From Microbacterium sp. LWH13-1.2 (GTDB lineage: Bacteria > Actinomycetota > Actinomycetes > Actinomycetales > Microbacteriaceae), in NCBI RefSeq assembly GCF_038397735.1, contig NZ_CP151635.1, forward strand, positions 3,658,001-3,722,000: a DNA stretch of 64,000 nucleotides, read 5' to 3'. The number at the start of each line of letters is the position of its first letter. Positions within the stretch are counted from its first letter, which is position 1. The position numbers and the translations under genes were made by a program. Below the pieces are notes generated by a model. It searched no databases and was not told the DNA's origin. It worked only from the letters and a program-made list of their open reading frames with translations. This document shows positions 48,231 through 56,893 of this stretch, one piece after another.

Positions 48231-48829
48231 CAGCCCTCCTGCTCATCGAGCGCGAGATTGAGTTCGGCGACGTTGATGCGTTCTTCGCCGAGGAATCCCA
48301 GATCCCGCCCTTGAATCCTAGACTCCACGAGGTCACGCACCTGCTGCTCTGGCAGGCCTCGCTCGGCTGCCACCCGCGGCACCTGCAGCAGGGCGTATGC
48401 GACGCTGATGTGCGGGTCGAGGCCCGAGCCCGAAGCGGTCACCGCATCGGCGGGCACGGCGTCGGCGCTCACTCCTTCACGCTCGGCGATGGCCGCCTGG
48501 CGCTCGCCGATCGCGGCGACGAGGTCGGTGTTCTCCGGCCCGAGGTTGCTGCCGCTCGAGCCGGCGCCGTCATAGCCGTCGCCGGCGGCAGACGGGCGCG
48601 ACTGGAAGTACTCGGGAAGCGCCTCGCCGTCGGCGTCCGTGAAGGACTGACCGATCAGCGAGCTGCCCTTGCCGTCGGCCAGCGGAGAGCCGTTCGCCTG
48701 GAACGGCAGCAGCAGCTGGCCGATGCCGGTGACGACGAGCGTGTAGCCGACGCCGAGTACGAGGGTGAGCACGAGCATTGCGCGGATCGCGACCCCGGTG
48801 GTGCGGGCCACGGTGCGGGAGGAGGACAT
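48230..48829 (-). CDS. kdpC: Potassium-transporting ATPase subunit KdpC
   Basis: The 199-residue subunit has one N-terminal membrane helix (about 13-38) with the KdpC signature SRPSAAGDGYDGAGSSGSNL and the late SGLDPHISVAYALLQVPRVA. It stabilises the KdpA-KdpB complex and raises ATP affinity. It is separated from kdpB by 52 bp, the only sizeable gap in the operon. Confidence 0.95.
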   Translation of the reverse strand: MSSSRTVARTTGVAIRAMLVLTLVLGVGYTLVVTGIGQLLLPFQANGSPLADGKGSSLIGQSFTDADGEALPEYFQSRPSAAGDGYDGAGSSGSNLGPENTDLVAAIGERQAAIAEREGVSADAVPADAVTASGSGLDPHISVAYALLQVPRVAAERGLPEQQVRDLVESRIQGRDLGFLGEERINVAELNLALDEQEG

Positions 48830-48849
48830 GGGATGCCTTTCGAAGTCTG

Positions 48850-48880
48850 TCGTTGAGCGAGCGGAGCGAGACGAGACGCG
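48850..48880. repeat. Probable dispersed intergenic sequence in kdpB-kdpC gap
   Basis: The segment TCGTTGAGCGAGCGGAGCG followed by AGACGAGACGCG fills most of the 52-bp gap. I recall similar strings (CGTTTCGTCTCGCT..CGCTCGCTCAACGA on the other strand) scattered between genes of Microbacteriaceae. Only one copy is in this window. Confidence 0.35.
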
Positions 48881-48881
48881 C

Positions 48882-51038
48882 TCAGAAACCGGGGATGAGG
48901 GTGATCAGGAGGTCGATCAGCTTGATGCCGATGAACGGCGCGATCACTCCGCCCAGGCCGTAGACGAGCAGGTTGCGCTGCAGGATCTGCGAGGCGCTCG
49001 CCGGGCGGTACTTCACCCCGCGGAGTGCGAGCGGGATCAGGAAGACGATCACGATCGCGTTGAAGATGATCGCGCTGGTCACGGCGGATGCCGGCGAGTG
49101 CAGCTGCATGACGTTGAGCGCAGCGAGCCCTGGGAAGACGCCCATGAACATCGCCGGGATGATGGCGAAGTACTTGGCGATGTCGTTCGCGAGCGAGAAC
49201 GTCGTGAGTGCTCCGCGGGTGATGAGCAGCTGCTTGCCGATGCGCACGATGTCGATGAGCTTGGTCGGATCCGAGTCGAGGTCGACCATGTTGCCGGCCT
49301 CTTTCGCGGCCGACGTGCCGGTGTTCATCGCGACGCCGACGTCGGCCTGGGCGAGAGCCGGGGCGTCGTTCGTGCCGTCGCCGGTCATGGCGACGAGTCG
49401 GCCGCCCTCCTGTTCGCGCTTGATCAGCTCGAGCTTCTGCTCGGGGGTCGCCTCGGCGAGGAAGTCGTCGACGCCTGCCTCCTTCGCGATGGCCGCGGCG
49501 GTCAGCGGGTTGTCGCCGGTGATCATGACCGTGCGGATGCCCATGCTGCGGAGCTCTTCGAACCGCTCGCGCAGGCCGTCCTTCACGATGTCCTTGAGGT
49601 GCACGACGCCGAGCACCTGGCCGGAGCCGGCCGCATGCTTCACGGCGACCACCAGCGGGGTGCCGCCGCTCGAGGCGACGCCGTCGACGAGGCCGGTGAG
49701 TTCGGCATCCGTGTCGAGCCCGAGCCAGGCGTTGATCGCCGAGCCTGCGCCCTTGCGGATCTGCGTGCCGTCGGCCAGGTCGAGGCCCGACATGCGGGTC
49801 TGGGCGGTGAACGGCACGACCACGGCATCCGCCGGCTCGTCGACCCGGATGCCGCGGCTCAGCGCCAGTTCGACGATCGAGGCACCTTCGGGGGTCGGGT
49901 CGGCGAGTGACGACAGGGCGGCGACGCGCAGCAGTTCGTCGGGGTCGACGCCTCCGAGTCGCAGCACCTCGTGGGCGCGGCGGTTGCCGTAGGTGATGGT
50001 GCCGGTCTTGTCGAGCAGCAGGGTCGTGACGTCGCCCGCGGCCTCGACCGCGCGGCCCGACATGGCGAGCACGTTGCGCTGCACGAGGCGGTCCATGCCG
50101 GCGATGCCGATGGCCGAGAGCAGGGCGCCGATCGTGGTCGGGATCAGGCACACGAGCAGGGCGATCAGCACCGGGATGCTGACGGGCGACGCCGCGTACG
50201 AGGCGATCGGGTTGAGCGCGAGCACCACGACGACGAACACGATCGACAGGCTCGCGAGCAGGATGTTGAGCGCGATCTCGTTGGGCGTGCGCTGACGGCT
50301 GGCGCCCTCGACGAGCGCGATCATGCGGTCGACGAACGTCTCGCCGGGCTTCGACGTGATGCGCACGACGATGCGGTCGGACAGCACTCGCGTGCCTCCG
50401 GTGACGGCACTGCGGTCACCGCCGGATTCGCGGATGACCGGGGCGCTCTCGCCCGTGATCGCCGATTCGTCGACGGTCGCGATGCCCGCGACGATGTCGC
50501 CGTCTCCGGGGATCAGCTCGCCGGCCGTGACGATCACGATGTCGTCGCGCTGCAGCTCGGCCGATGAGACGTCGACCGTCTCGGTGCGCTCTGCCGTGGC
50601 ATCCGCGCCTGCGTCGTAGCGCACCACCCGCCGGGCCATGGTGCTCGTGCGGGTCTTGCGCAGGCTCGCGGCCTGAGCTTTGCCGCGCCCCTCGGCCACC
50701 GATTCGGCGACGTTGGCGAACAGCACGGTCAGCCACAGCCAGATCGCGATGCCCCAGGTGAACGGTGCGGGCACCGGCGTTCCACCCGAGTCGGCGGGAC
50801 CGCCGAGGAAGGGCTCGGCGATCGCCAGCACGGTCGTGAACGCGGCGCCGACCCAGACGAGCAGCATCACGGGGTTGCGCACCAGAGATGCCGGGTTCAG
50901 CTTGCGCAGTGCGCCGGGAAGGGCCTGGGTCAGCTGCGCCCAGCCGAACGCGCGCGGGGCCTCGGCGGGAGCGGATTCGGATGCCCGAGCATCCTGCTGT
51001 TCCGACGGTGTCTCGGAGGGTGTGGTGATGGTGGCCAT
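48882..51038 (-). CDS. kdpB: Potassium-transporting P-type ATPase subunit KdpB
   Basis: The 718-residue P-type ATPase has the phosphorylation site DKTGT (D343), TGES in the actuator domain (195-198), and the hinge [17 protein letters not shown]. About seven membrane helices in the usual order. The first 30 residues are a variable acidic tail. ATP hydrolysis here drives potassium through KdpA. It is 1 nt from kdpA. Confidence 0.97.
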   Translation of the reverse strand: MATITTPSETPSEQQDARASESAPAEAPRAFGWAQLTQALPGALRKLNPASLVRNPVMLLVWVGAAFTTVLAIAEPFLGGPADSGGTPVPAPFTWGIAIWLWLTVLFANVAESVAEGRGKAQAASLRKTRTSTMARRVVRYDAGADATAERTETVDVSSAELQRDDIVIVTAGELIPGDGDIVAGIATVDESAITGESAPVIRESGGDRSAVTGGTRVLSDRIVVRITSKPGETFVDRMIALVEGASRQRTPNEIALNILLASLSIVFVVVVLALNPIASYAASPVSIPVLIALLVCLIPTTIGALLSAIGIAGMDRLVQRNVLAMSGRAVEAAGDVTTLLLDKTGTITYGNRRAHEVLRLGGVDPDELLRVAALSSLADPTPEGASIVELALSRGIRVDEPADAVVVPFTAQTRMSGLDLADGTQIRKGAGSAINAWLGLDTDAELTGLVDGVASSGGTPLVVAVKHAAGSGQVLGVVHLKDIVKDGLRERFEELRSMGIRTVMITGDNPLTAAAIAKEAGVDDFLAEATPEQKLELIKREQEGGRLVAMTGDGTNDAPALAQADVGVAMNTGTSAAKEAGNMVDLDSDPTKLIDIVRIGKQLLITRGALTTFSLANDIAKYFAIIPAMFMGVFPGLAALNVMQLHSPASAVTSAIIFNAIVIVFLIPLALRGVKYRPASASQILQRNLLVYGLGGVIAPFIGIKLIDLLITLIPGF

Positions 51039-51039
51039 G

Positions 51040-52725
51040 TCAGACGAGTCCTTCAGCGAGGGGTCCCAGTGCGAGCACGGGGAAGTAGGTGAGTGCCGTG
51101 ATGATGACCGTGACGGCGGCGAGGAGGCCGACGAACTGCGGTCGGTGCGTGGGCAGTGTTCCGGTGTTCTCCGGCACGCGCTGCTGCGCGGCGAAGGACC
51201 CTGCGAGAGCCAGCACGAGCACGATCGGCAGGAACCGGCCGAGCAGCATCGCGATGCCCAGTGCGGTGTTGAACCACGGGGTGTTCGCAGTGAGGCCGGC
51301 GAAGGCCGAGCCGTTGTTGTTCGACGCCGAGGTGAAGGCGTAGAGCACCTCGCTCATGCCGTGCACACCGGGGTTCAGGATGCTGGTCGCCTCGACGTCC
51401 GCGCGGATGCCGGGGATCGCGAAGCTCAGGGCAGTGCCGATCAGCACGAGGGTGGGCGTCACGAGGATGTAGAGGCTCGCGAGCTTGATCTCCTTCGGGC
51501 CGATGCGCTTGCCGAGGTATTCGGGGGTGCGGCCGACGAGCAGTCCTCCCACGAACACCGCGATGATCGCGAGCACGAGCATGCCGTAGAGACCCGAGCC
51601 GACGCCGCCGGGGGCGACCTCGCCGAGCATCATGTTGAGCATCGGCATCATGCCGCCGAGCGCCGTGTACGAGTCGTGCATCGAGTTGACCGCACCCGTC
51701 GACGTCAGGGTGCTCGCGCTGCCGAACAGCGTCGAGCCGAGGATCCCGAAGCGCACCTCCTTGCCCTCCATGGCGGCACCCGCGAGTTCGGGGGCGCTGC
51801 CGCGGCCGGCGAGTTCGAGGGCCGAGAGCGCGAAGGTCGAGATCAGGAAGATCGTGCTCATCACGGCGGCGATCGCGTAGCCCTGGCGGTTGTCGCCGAT
51901 CATGCGGCCGAACGTGCGGGGGAGTGCGAACGGGATCAGCAGGATCAGCAGGATCTGCAGGAGGTTGGTCCAGCCGGTCGGGTTCTCGAACGGATGGGCG
52001 GAGTTGGCGTTGAAGAACCCGCCGCCGTTCGTGCCGAGCAGCTTGATGGCCTCCTGCGAGGCGACCGGTCCGCCGGGGATCGTCTGCGCGCCACCCGAGA
52101 CGGTGGTCACATCGGTGAAGCCGGCGAAGTTCTGCACCACGCCGCCCGCGATGAGGGCGATGGCCCCGAGCAGGGCGATCGGCAGCAGGATGCGTCCGAG
52201 TCCGCGGATCAGGTCGACCCAGAAGTTGCCGATCGTGGTCGAGCCCCGGCGAGCGAGTCCGCGGATCAGCGCGACCGCGACGGCGAGGCCCACAGCTGCC
52301 GAGACGAAGTTCTGCACCGTGAGGCCCGCGAGCTGCACGGTGTAGCCCATGGTCTGCTCGGGCGAGTACGACTGCCAGTTGGTGTTCGCGACGAACGACG
52401 CGGCGGTGTTGAACGCGAGGCCCTCGGGAACCGCGGGGAGACCGAGCGACTCGGGCAGGAAGCCCTGCAGACGCTGCAGGCCGTATACCAGCAGCAGGCC
52501 GACGACCGAGAACGCGAGCACGCTGCGGGCGTAGGCCCGCCAGGTCTGCTCGGATGCCGGGTCGACGCCGATCAGGCGGTAGATGCCCCTCTCGGCCTTC
52601 AGGTCACGCGGGGTGCTGAAGACGTGGGCCATGTAGTCGCCGACAGGGCGGTAGAGCAGCACGAGGGCGACGATGAGGACGGCGGCCTGAAGGATGCCGA
52701 ACCACAGTTCGGTGCCGGCGCCCAT
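51040..52725 (-). CDS. kdpA: Potassium-transporting ATPase subunit KdpA
   Basis: The 561-residue protein starts at ATG 52725 ([20 protein letters not shown]); a longer frame upstream covers kdpF and is not coding. About ten helices and repeated selectivity-filter segments including [19 protein letters not shown] and [14 protein letters not shown]. KdpA binds and channels potassium in the Kdp complex. Its ATG shares one base with the kdpF stop. Confidence 0.96.
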   Translation of the reverse strand: MGAGTELWFGILQAAVLIVALVLLYRPVGDYMAHVFSTPRDLKAERGIYRLIGVDPASEQTWRAYARSVLAFSVVGLLLVYGLQRLQGFLPESLGLPAVPEGLAFNTAASFVANTNWQSYSPEQTMGYTVQLAGLTVQNFVSAAVGLAVAVALIRGLARRGSTTIGNFWVDLIRGLGRILLPIALLGAIALIAGGVVQNFAGFTDVTTVSGGAQTIPGGPVASQEAIKLLGTNGGGFFNANSAHPFENPTGWTNLLQILLILLIPFALPRTFGRMIGDNRQGYAIAAVMSTIFLISTFALSALELAGRGSAPELAGAAMEGKEVRFGILGSTLFGSASTLTSTGAVNSMHDSYTALGGMMPMLNMMLGEVAPGGVGSGLYGMLVLAIIAVFVGGLLVGRTPEYLGKRIGPKEIKLASLYILVTPTLVLIGTALSFAIPGIRADVEATSILNPGVHGMSEVLYAFTSASNNNGSAFAGLTANTPWFNTALGIAMLLGRFLPIVLVLALAGSFAAQQRVPENTGTLPTHRPQFVGLLAAVTVIITALTYFPVLALGPLAEGLV

Positions 52726-52814
52726 CAGAACTTCTCCGGGGCGACGAGAGCCACCACGAGGTAGACGACGGCGGCCACGGCGAGGGCGGCGGCGATGATC
52801 TCGAAGACGATCAC
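52725..52814 (-). CDS. kdpF: KdpF small membrane subunit
   Basis: A 29-residue single-helix protein starts at GTG 52814 and reads [20 protein letters not shown] in its first 20 residues, ending VAPEKF, which matches the KdpF pattern (LxxYLxxALxxPExF). Its stop TGA shares a base with the kdpA start. It stabilises the Kdp complex. Confidence 0.88.
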   Translation of the reverse strand: MIVFEIIAAALAVAAVVYLVVALVAPEKF

Positions 52815-52894
52815 AGTCGCTCCACCCCCTTCGCAACCAGGGAGACGAGGGCGAACAGCGCGAGAGTCAGCGCGATGTAGATGATGTCGAGCAC
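52811..52894 (-). CDS. 27-residue membrane peptide preceding KdpF
   Basis: A frame from GTG 52894 to TGA at 52811 encodes 27 residues beginning [20 protein letters not shown] and ending KGVERL: a single hydrophobic helix with a charged end. Its stop overlaps the kdpF GTG (GTGA), as in a coupled operon. I recall comparable short peptides (..ALTxAxFAL..GCERL) before kdpF in other Actinobacteria. It would be the first gene of the kdp operon, read from a leaderless transcript. The role is unknown; a subunit or leader peptide are possible. Confidence 0.65.
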   Translation of the reverse strand: MLDIIYIALTLALFALVSLVAKGVERL

Positions 52895-52902
52895 GAGACT
52901 CG

Positions 52903-52954
52903 ATACAACTCCCGTGCAGACCGGAATATGACGATCCTCACGCTTTGCCTACGG
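52903..52954 (-). promoter_or_regulatory. kdp promoter with candidate KdpE box
   Basis: On the minus strand CCGTAGGCAAAGCGTGAGGA (52935-52954) contains GTAGGCA and GTGAGGA 11 bp apart. After 26 nt comes the -10-like TTGTAT (52903-52908), then 8 nt to the GTG at 52894. The same arrangement, with 16 of 20 motif positions identical, stands before the KimA-like gene. Confidence 0.65.
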
Positions 52955-53097
52955 GGGCGTGCGCGATGCATGCGGGATGCTCACGTCTGGGGCTCGGGCG
53001 AACTTTCATCGTGCCTCGTTGTCGCATTCGGGGCCCGGCGTTCGTGGTGAAGGTGGAGGCGACCGAATCCCGGCCGCCGCACGACACGAGAGACGCG

Positions 53098-53292
53098 GTG
53101 ACGGCTGTGTACAACGACCCGATGGTGGCGAGCCTGGTCTACCGGCTCGAGGCGGAGGAAGCCGAAGAGCGGATCGCTCGACGGCGCGCGGCGTTCGAGC
53201 ATCCGGGTCTGATCCGGCGACCGTCTCTCATCGCCCGCGCTCGCCGCCTGTGGGCGCGCATCTCTTTCCGCAGGAGCGGGGAACCGGGATGA
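53098..53292 (+). CDS. Small helical hypothetical protein
   Basis: 64 residues from GTG 53098 (VTAVYNDPMVASLVYRLEAE), behind GAGAG; longer in-frame starts exist back to 52945 but lack coding character. The core EAEEAEERIARRRAAFEHPG is one charged amphipathic helix followed by an Arg-rich tail. It resembles in style the small gene at 20739. It ends 95 nt before the sigma factor start and may share its transcript. Confidence 0.5.
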   Translation: MTAVYNDPMVASLVYRLEAEEAEERIARRRAAFEHPGLIRRPSLIARARRLWARISFRRSGEPG

Positions 53293-53387
53293 TCGTCGGG
53301 AGGGCAGGCTCGGCGCAGAGCCTGCTCGATCGTGCGGACGGAGAGAGGCTGAGTGATGCAGCGCCGGAATCGGATCGAGGAGCCTCG

Positions 53388-54662
53388 ATGAACACCGACG
53401 TCGCGGCGCGCGTCACGCAGGTGTACCGCGACGAGTGGGCGCGTATCGTCGGCGGTCTCACCCGGAGGTGCGGGGACCTCGACCTGGCCGAGGAGATGGC
53501 TGCTGAGGCCTTCGCCGCAGCCTCTGAGCTCTGGCCGGAGGAGGGCGTTCCGCCGAACCCCGCCGGCTGGATCACCACCACGGCCTATCGCAAGGCCATT
53601 GATCGGCTCCGCCGGGAGTCGTTCCGCGACGCCAAGCAGCGGGAGGCTCTGATGCTGCAGGATCCCGAACCACCGGAGCCCACAGGCGTCATCGACGATG
53701 ACCGCCTGCGATTGCTGTTCACCTGCTGCCATCCGGTGCTGTCGCTCGAGGCGCGCGTCGCCCTGACGCTGCGGATCGTCGGTGGTCTCACCGTCGAGGA
53801 GATCGCACGGGCGTTCCTCATCTCGGAGTCCACGGTGCGGCAGCGCATCACCCGGGCCAAGGCGAAGATCAAGGCCGAGCGGATCCCGTATCGGATGCCC
53901 GCCGCCGACGATCTCCGGATTCGGATCGACGGGGTGCTCGCCGTGCTCTACCTCGTCTTCAACGAGGGGTATCTCGCATCCGGGGCCGGTGTGCCCGCGC
54001 TGCGTCGGGAGCTGACCGGCGAGGCCATCAGGCTCACCGGGCTGCTTCGCGAGCTGCTGCCCGACGACGCGGAGGTCGCGGGTCTGCTGGCACTGATGCT
54101 GCTCAGCGAGGCGCGCGCCGCCGCGAGAGTCACCGCCGAGGGGGAGCTTGTGCGGCTGGACGAACAGGATCGCGCGATCTGGAACTCTGAGCTCGTCGAG
54201 AAGGGGCTCGCACTTCTCGACGGGCCGCTGCCTGCGATGCCCGGTCGACATCGGCTGCTGGCCGAGATCAACGCGGTGCACGTGCGGGCGAAGGATGCCG
54301 CCGCCACCGATTGGGCGCGCATCGTCGGCCTCTACGAACAGCTCGAGCGGATCGACCCCAGTCCGGTCGTCGTCCTCAGCAAGGCGGTCGCGCTCGCAGA
54401 GCGGGACTCGCCCGAGCAGGCGCTGCCGCTCGTCGAGCAGCTGCAGGACGCGCTCGACCACTTCCACGGGTTCCACGTGACACGCGCGGAACTGCTGCGA
54501 GCCACGGGCAGCGAGGCAGAGGCCCGCGACGCGTACGCACGGGCGATCGCGCTGGCCGACAACACCGCTGAGATCATCCACCTGACCCGGCGCCGCGACG
54601 AGCTCGCGACGCCTCCCGCGCCCGGGACGCCCGGGACCGCATCGAACGGAGAGAGCAGATGA
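53388..54662 (+). CDS. ECF sigma factor with C-terminal TPR-like extension (ECF42 type)
   Basis: The 424-residue protein starts at ATG 53388, 7 nt behind AGGAG. Region 2 (DEWARIVGGLTRRCGDLDLA) and region 4 (VEEIARAFLISESTVRQRIT) occupy the first 190 residues; the remaining 230 form a helical TPR/DUF6596-like extension, e.g. VVVLSKAVALAERDSPEQAL. The extension and the directly following DGPF gene identify the ECF42 group. These sigma factors lack a classical anti-sigma gene; the C-terminal part is needed for activity. Targets usually include the DGPF genes. Confidence 0.9.
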   Translation: MNTDVAARVTQVYRDEWARIVGGLTRRCGDLDLAEEMAAEAFAAASELWPEEGVPPNPAGWITTTAYRKAIDRLRRESFRDAKQREALMLQDPEPPEPTGVIDDDRLRLLFTCCHPVLSLEARVALTLRIVGGLTVEEIARAFLISESTVRQRITRAKAKIKAERIPYRMPAADDLRIRIDGVLAVLYLVFNEGYLASGAGVPALRRELTGEAIRLTGLLRELLPDDAEVAGLLALMLLSEARAAARVTAEGELVRLDEQDRAIWNSELVEKGLALLDGPLPAMPGRHRLLAEINAVHVRAKDAAATDWARIVGLYEQLERIDPSPVVVLSKAVALAERDSPEQALPLVEQLQDALDHFHGFHVTRAELLRATGSEAEARDAYARAIALADNTAEIIHLTRRRDELATPPAPGTPGTASNGESR

Positions 54663-55015
54663 GCAACAAGTACCTCGTGATCCACATGACCGATCCGGCC
54701 GGAGGCACGATGCCTCAGGACGAGGATCAGCGCATGCTGGGGGAATGGGCGCAAGAGGGCGACGCCGCGGGGAGACTGGGCGACGGTGCCCCGGTCGCCG
54801 GTCCGGAGGAAGCGAAGTCGGTCGCCGTACGAGACGGCAAGGTGCTCGTCACCGACGGGCCGTTCCCCGAGTTCAAGGAGTGGTTCGCGGGCTATGACCT
54901 CCTCACCGCAGAGTCGATAGAAGAAGCAGCGACGTTCATGGCGAAGCATCCGACCGCCGTGATGGGCCGGATCTACATCCTGCCCGTGGTGAAGCTGCCC
55001 TGGGACCAGGACTGA
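54659..55015 (+). CDS. DGPF (YCII-related) family protein
   Basis: The 118-residue protein starts at ATG 54659, overlapping the sigma-factor stop by 4 nt. It has a ferredoxin-like YCII fold with the family motif VTDGPFPEFKEW and a C-terminal strand MGRIYILPVVK. Proteins of this family accompany ECF42 sigma factors and are their usual regulon members; biochemical function is not known. Confidence 0.9.
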   Translation: MSNKYLVIHMTDPAGGTMPQDEDQRMLGEWAQEGDAAGRLGDGAPVAGPEEAKSVAVRDGKVLVTDGPFPEFKEWFAGYDLLTAESIEEAATFMAKHPTAVMGRIYILPVVKLPWDQD

Positions 55016-55055
55016 CCAGGCAGAGTCGTGCGCGCCGACGACGACGCGACGGATC

Positions 55056-55061
55056 TACACT
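55056..55061 (+). promoter_or_regulatory. -10 box of ArsB-like permease gene, leaderless
   Basis: TACACT lies 6 nt before the GTG at 55068, identical in hexamer and spacing to the TetR gene at 43136. No ribosome binding site and no convincing -35 box. Confidence 0.45.
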
Positions 55062-55067
55062 CAGCGA

Positions 55068-56246
55068 GTGAGTGCAACGCGACGGCGACTGGGAGCAGGG
55101 ACGATCATCGTCCTGGCGCTCATCGTGGTCGCGGTGGTCTGCATCGTCTCCGGCATCCTTCCGCGGGCCGATGCCGGGGCACTCGGCGCCCGCATCGCGC
55201 CGGTGCTCGGGTTCGTCGTGGCGATCACGATCGTCGCCGAACTCGCCCGCGATGCGGCGGTGTTCGATGTGGTCGCCCAGCGCCTCGCGCGCTGGGGCCA
55301 TGGTCGCGTCATCCTGCTGTGGGTGTCGGTGGTGGTGCTCGCGGTGATCAGCACCGTGTTCCTCTCGCTCGACACCACGGCGGTGATCGTGACGCCGGTC
55401 GTCGTCGTTCTGGCGCAGAGCGTCGGCATCCCACCCCTGCCCTTCGCGCTGGTGACCGTGTGGCTCGCGAACACGGCGTCCCTCGCCCTGCCCGTCTCGA
55501 ACCTCACCAACCTGCTGGCCGCGCGCGCGATCGGCGACGACCCGCTCTCGTTCCTGGCCCTCAGCTGGGCGCCGACGCTCGTCGGCGTCCTGATCCCCGT
55601 GCTGATCCTCACCCTCCGCCATCGGCGCACGCTCTTCGGCGGCTACCGGGTGCCGTCAGGAGGGCAGCCGTCTGATCCCATGCTGTTCTGGGGAGCCGCG
55701 GCGACACTCGTGCTGCTGATGCCGCTGCTCGCGCTGACCCATGACGTCTGGATCCCCGCCACCGTCGCCGCGGTGATCCTCATCGTGCTCTTCGGCATCC
55801 GACGTCGACACGTGCTGCGACTGTCGCTCGTTCCGTGGCAGGCGATCGGTCTCGCGGCGGCGCTGTTCGTCGTGGTCGAGACGGCGCACGCGAACGGCCT
55901 CCTCGACTTCCTGTCGGTGCTGGCCACGAGCGGGCACGCACCCGCAGAGCTGCTGCGTCTCTCGGCCGCCGGAGCGCTCGCCGCGAACGGCGTTAACAAC
56001 CTGCCGGCCTACCTGATCCTCGAACCCGCGGCCGGCGACCCGGTCGCGCTCATGGCGCTGCTGATCGGTGTGAACCTCGGCCCGCTGATCACGCCGTGGG
56101 CATCTCTCGCGACCCTGCTGTGGCATCACCGGGTGGTGTCCCTCGGCGTCGAGATTCGCTGGGGAAGCCTCATGCTCTGGGGTGCGATCGTGGCCGTGCC
56201 GACAGTGCTCGTCGCGACGCTCGTGCTCGCGCTGGTCTCTGGCTGA
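55068..56246 (+). CDS. ArsB/SLC13-type ion transporter
   Basis: The 392-residue protein starts at GTG 55068. It has about eleven helices with ion-transporter-superfamily hairpin motifs: TVFLSLDTTAVIVTPVVVVL, LPVSNLTNLLA and AANGVNNLPAYLIL. ArsB-type proteins exchange arsenite or other ions; SLC13 types carry di-acids. The nearby genes give no arsenic context, so the substrate is open. Convergent with the GNAT gene 18 bp away. Confidence 0.82.
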   Translation: MSATRRRLGAGTIIVLALIVVAVVCIVSGILPRADAGALGARIAPVLGFVVAITIVAELARDAAVFDVVAQRLARWGHGRVILLWVSVVVLAVISTVFLSLDTTAVIVTPVVVVLAQSVGIPPLPFALVTVWLANTASLALPVSNLTNLLAARAIGDDPLSFLALSWAPTLVGVLIPVLILTLRHRRTLFGGYRVPSGGQPSDPMLFWGAAATLVLLMPLLALTHDVWIPATVAAVILIVLFGIRRRHVLRLSLVPWQAIGLAAALFVVVETAHANGLLDFLSVLATSGHAPAELLRLSAAGALAANGVNNLPAYLILEPAAGDPVALMALLIGVNLGPLITPWASLATLLWHHRVVSLGVEIRWGSLMLWGAIVAVPTVLVATLVLALVSG

Positions 56247-56264
56247 TGGTGACGGCCGCGACCG

Positions 56265-56855
56265 TCAGCTGACCGCCCACTCCTCCGCGAGGATGCCGTA
56301 GTTCATGCCGTCGAGCCACTCGCCCGAGCGGTGCAGGGCGGTCTTGCGGCTGAACTCCTCGCGCCGCATGCCCAGCCGCTCCATCAGGCGCCACGACGGC
56401 TCGTTGTCGGCGAAGCACCCGGCGTGCACCCGGCGCAGCCCGAGGGGGCCGAAGCAGACGTCGATCACCGCGCGGATGGCCTCGGTCGCATAGCCGCGTC
56501 CGGTGTAGCCGGGATCGAGTACCCAGCCGAGCTCCGCCTCGATGTCCTTCGCCTGGTCGGCGACCTCGAGCTGACCCCACCCGTCGCCGATCCTGATCAT
56601 GATGTCGCCGATCGGCACGGCGGGCTCGCCACCGTGCGGCAGCAGTTCGACGAGGTACATCGAGGCGAGGCGCTCAGGGTCCAGGTAGCGCTCACGGAAG
56701 GCCTCGATCGTGTCAGGTGCGAGCCCCAGCCAGCGGTTCACGTCGGGCAGCTGCCGCCACGCCCACATCGCATCGATGTCGGGTGCGGTCATCGGACGGA
56801 TCTGCAGGCGCTCGGTGCGGACGGGCCAGACATCGGCGTGCGGCATATCGGTCAT
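56265..56855 (-). CDS. GNAT family N-acetyltransferase (RimJ-like)
   Basis: The 196-residue protein has the acetyl-CoA binding region ELGWVLDPGYTGRGYATEAI and the later GLRRVHAGCFADNEPSWRLM then ERLGMRREE pattern of the RimJ/RimL group. It transfers acetyl from acetyl-CoA to an amine; the acceptor (often a ribosomal protein N-terminus or small amine) cannot be told. Separated by 38 nt from the end of the KimA-like gene, same strand. Confidence 0.88.
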   Translation of the reverse strand: MTDMPHADVWPVRTERLQIRPMTAPDIDAMWAWRQLPDVNRWLGLAPDTIEAFRERYLDPERLASMYLVELLPHGGEPAVPIGDIMIRIGDGWGQLEVADQAKDIEAELGWVLDPGYTGRGYATEAIRAVIDVCFGPLGLRRVHAGCFADNEPSWRLMERLGMRREEFSRKTALHRSGEWLDGMNYGILAEEWAVS

Positions 56856-56893
56856 CGACCCAGCCTATTGAGCGGCTGCGCGCGTGACCGGCA

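Noticed and set aside
45951..48314. 787-codon plus-strand frame opposite kdpD
   Set aside because: Shadow frame from high G+C third positions; kdpD on the other strand has complete domains.
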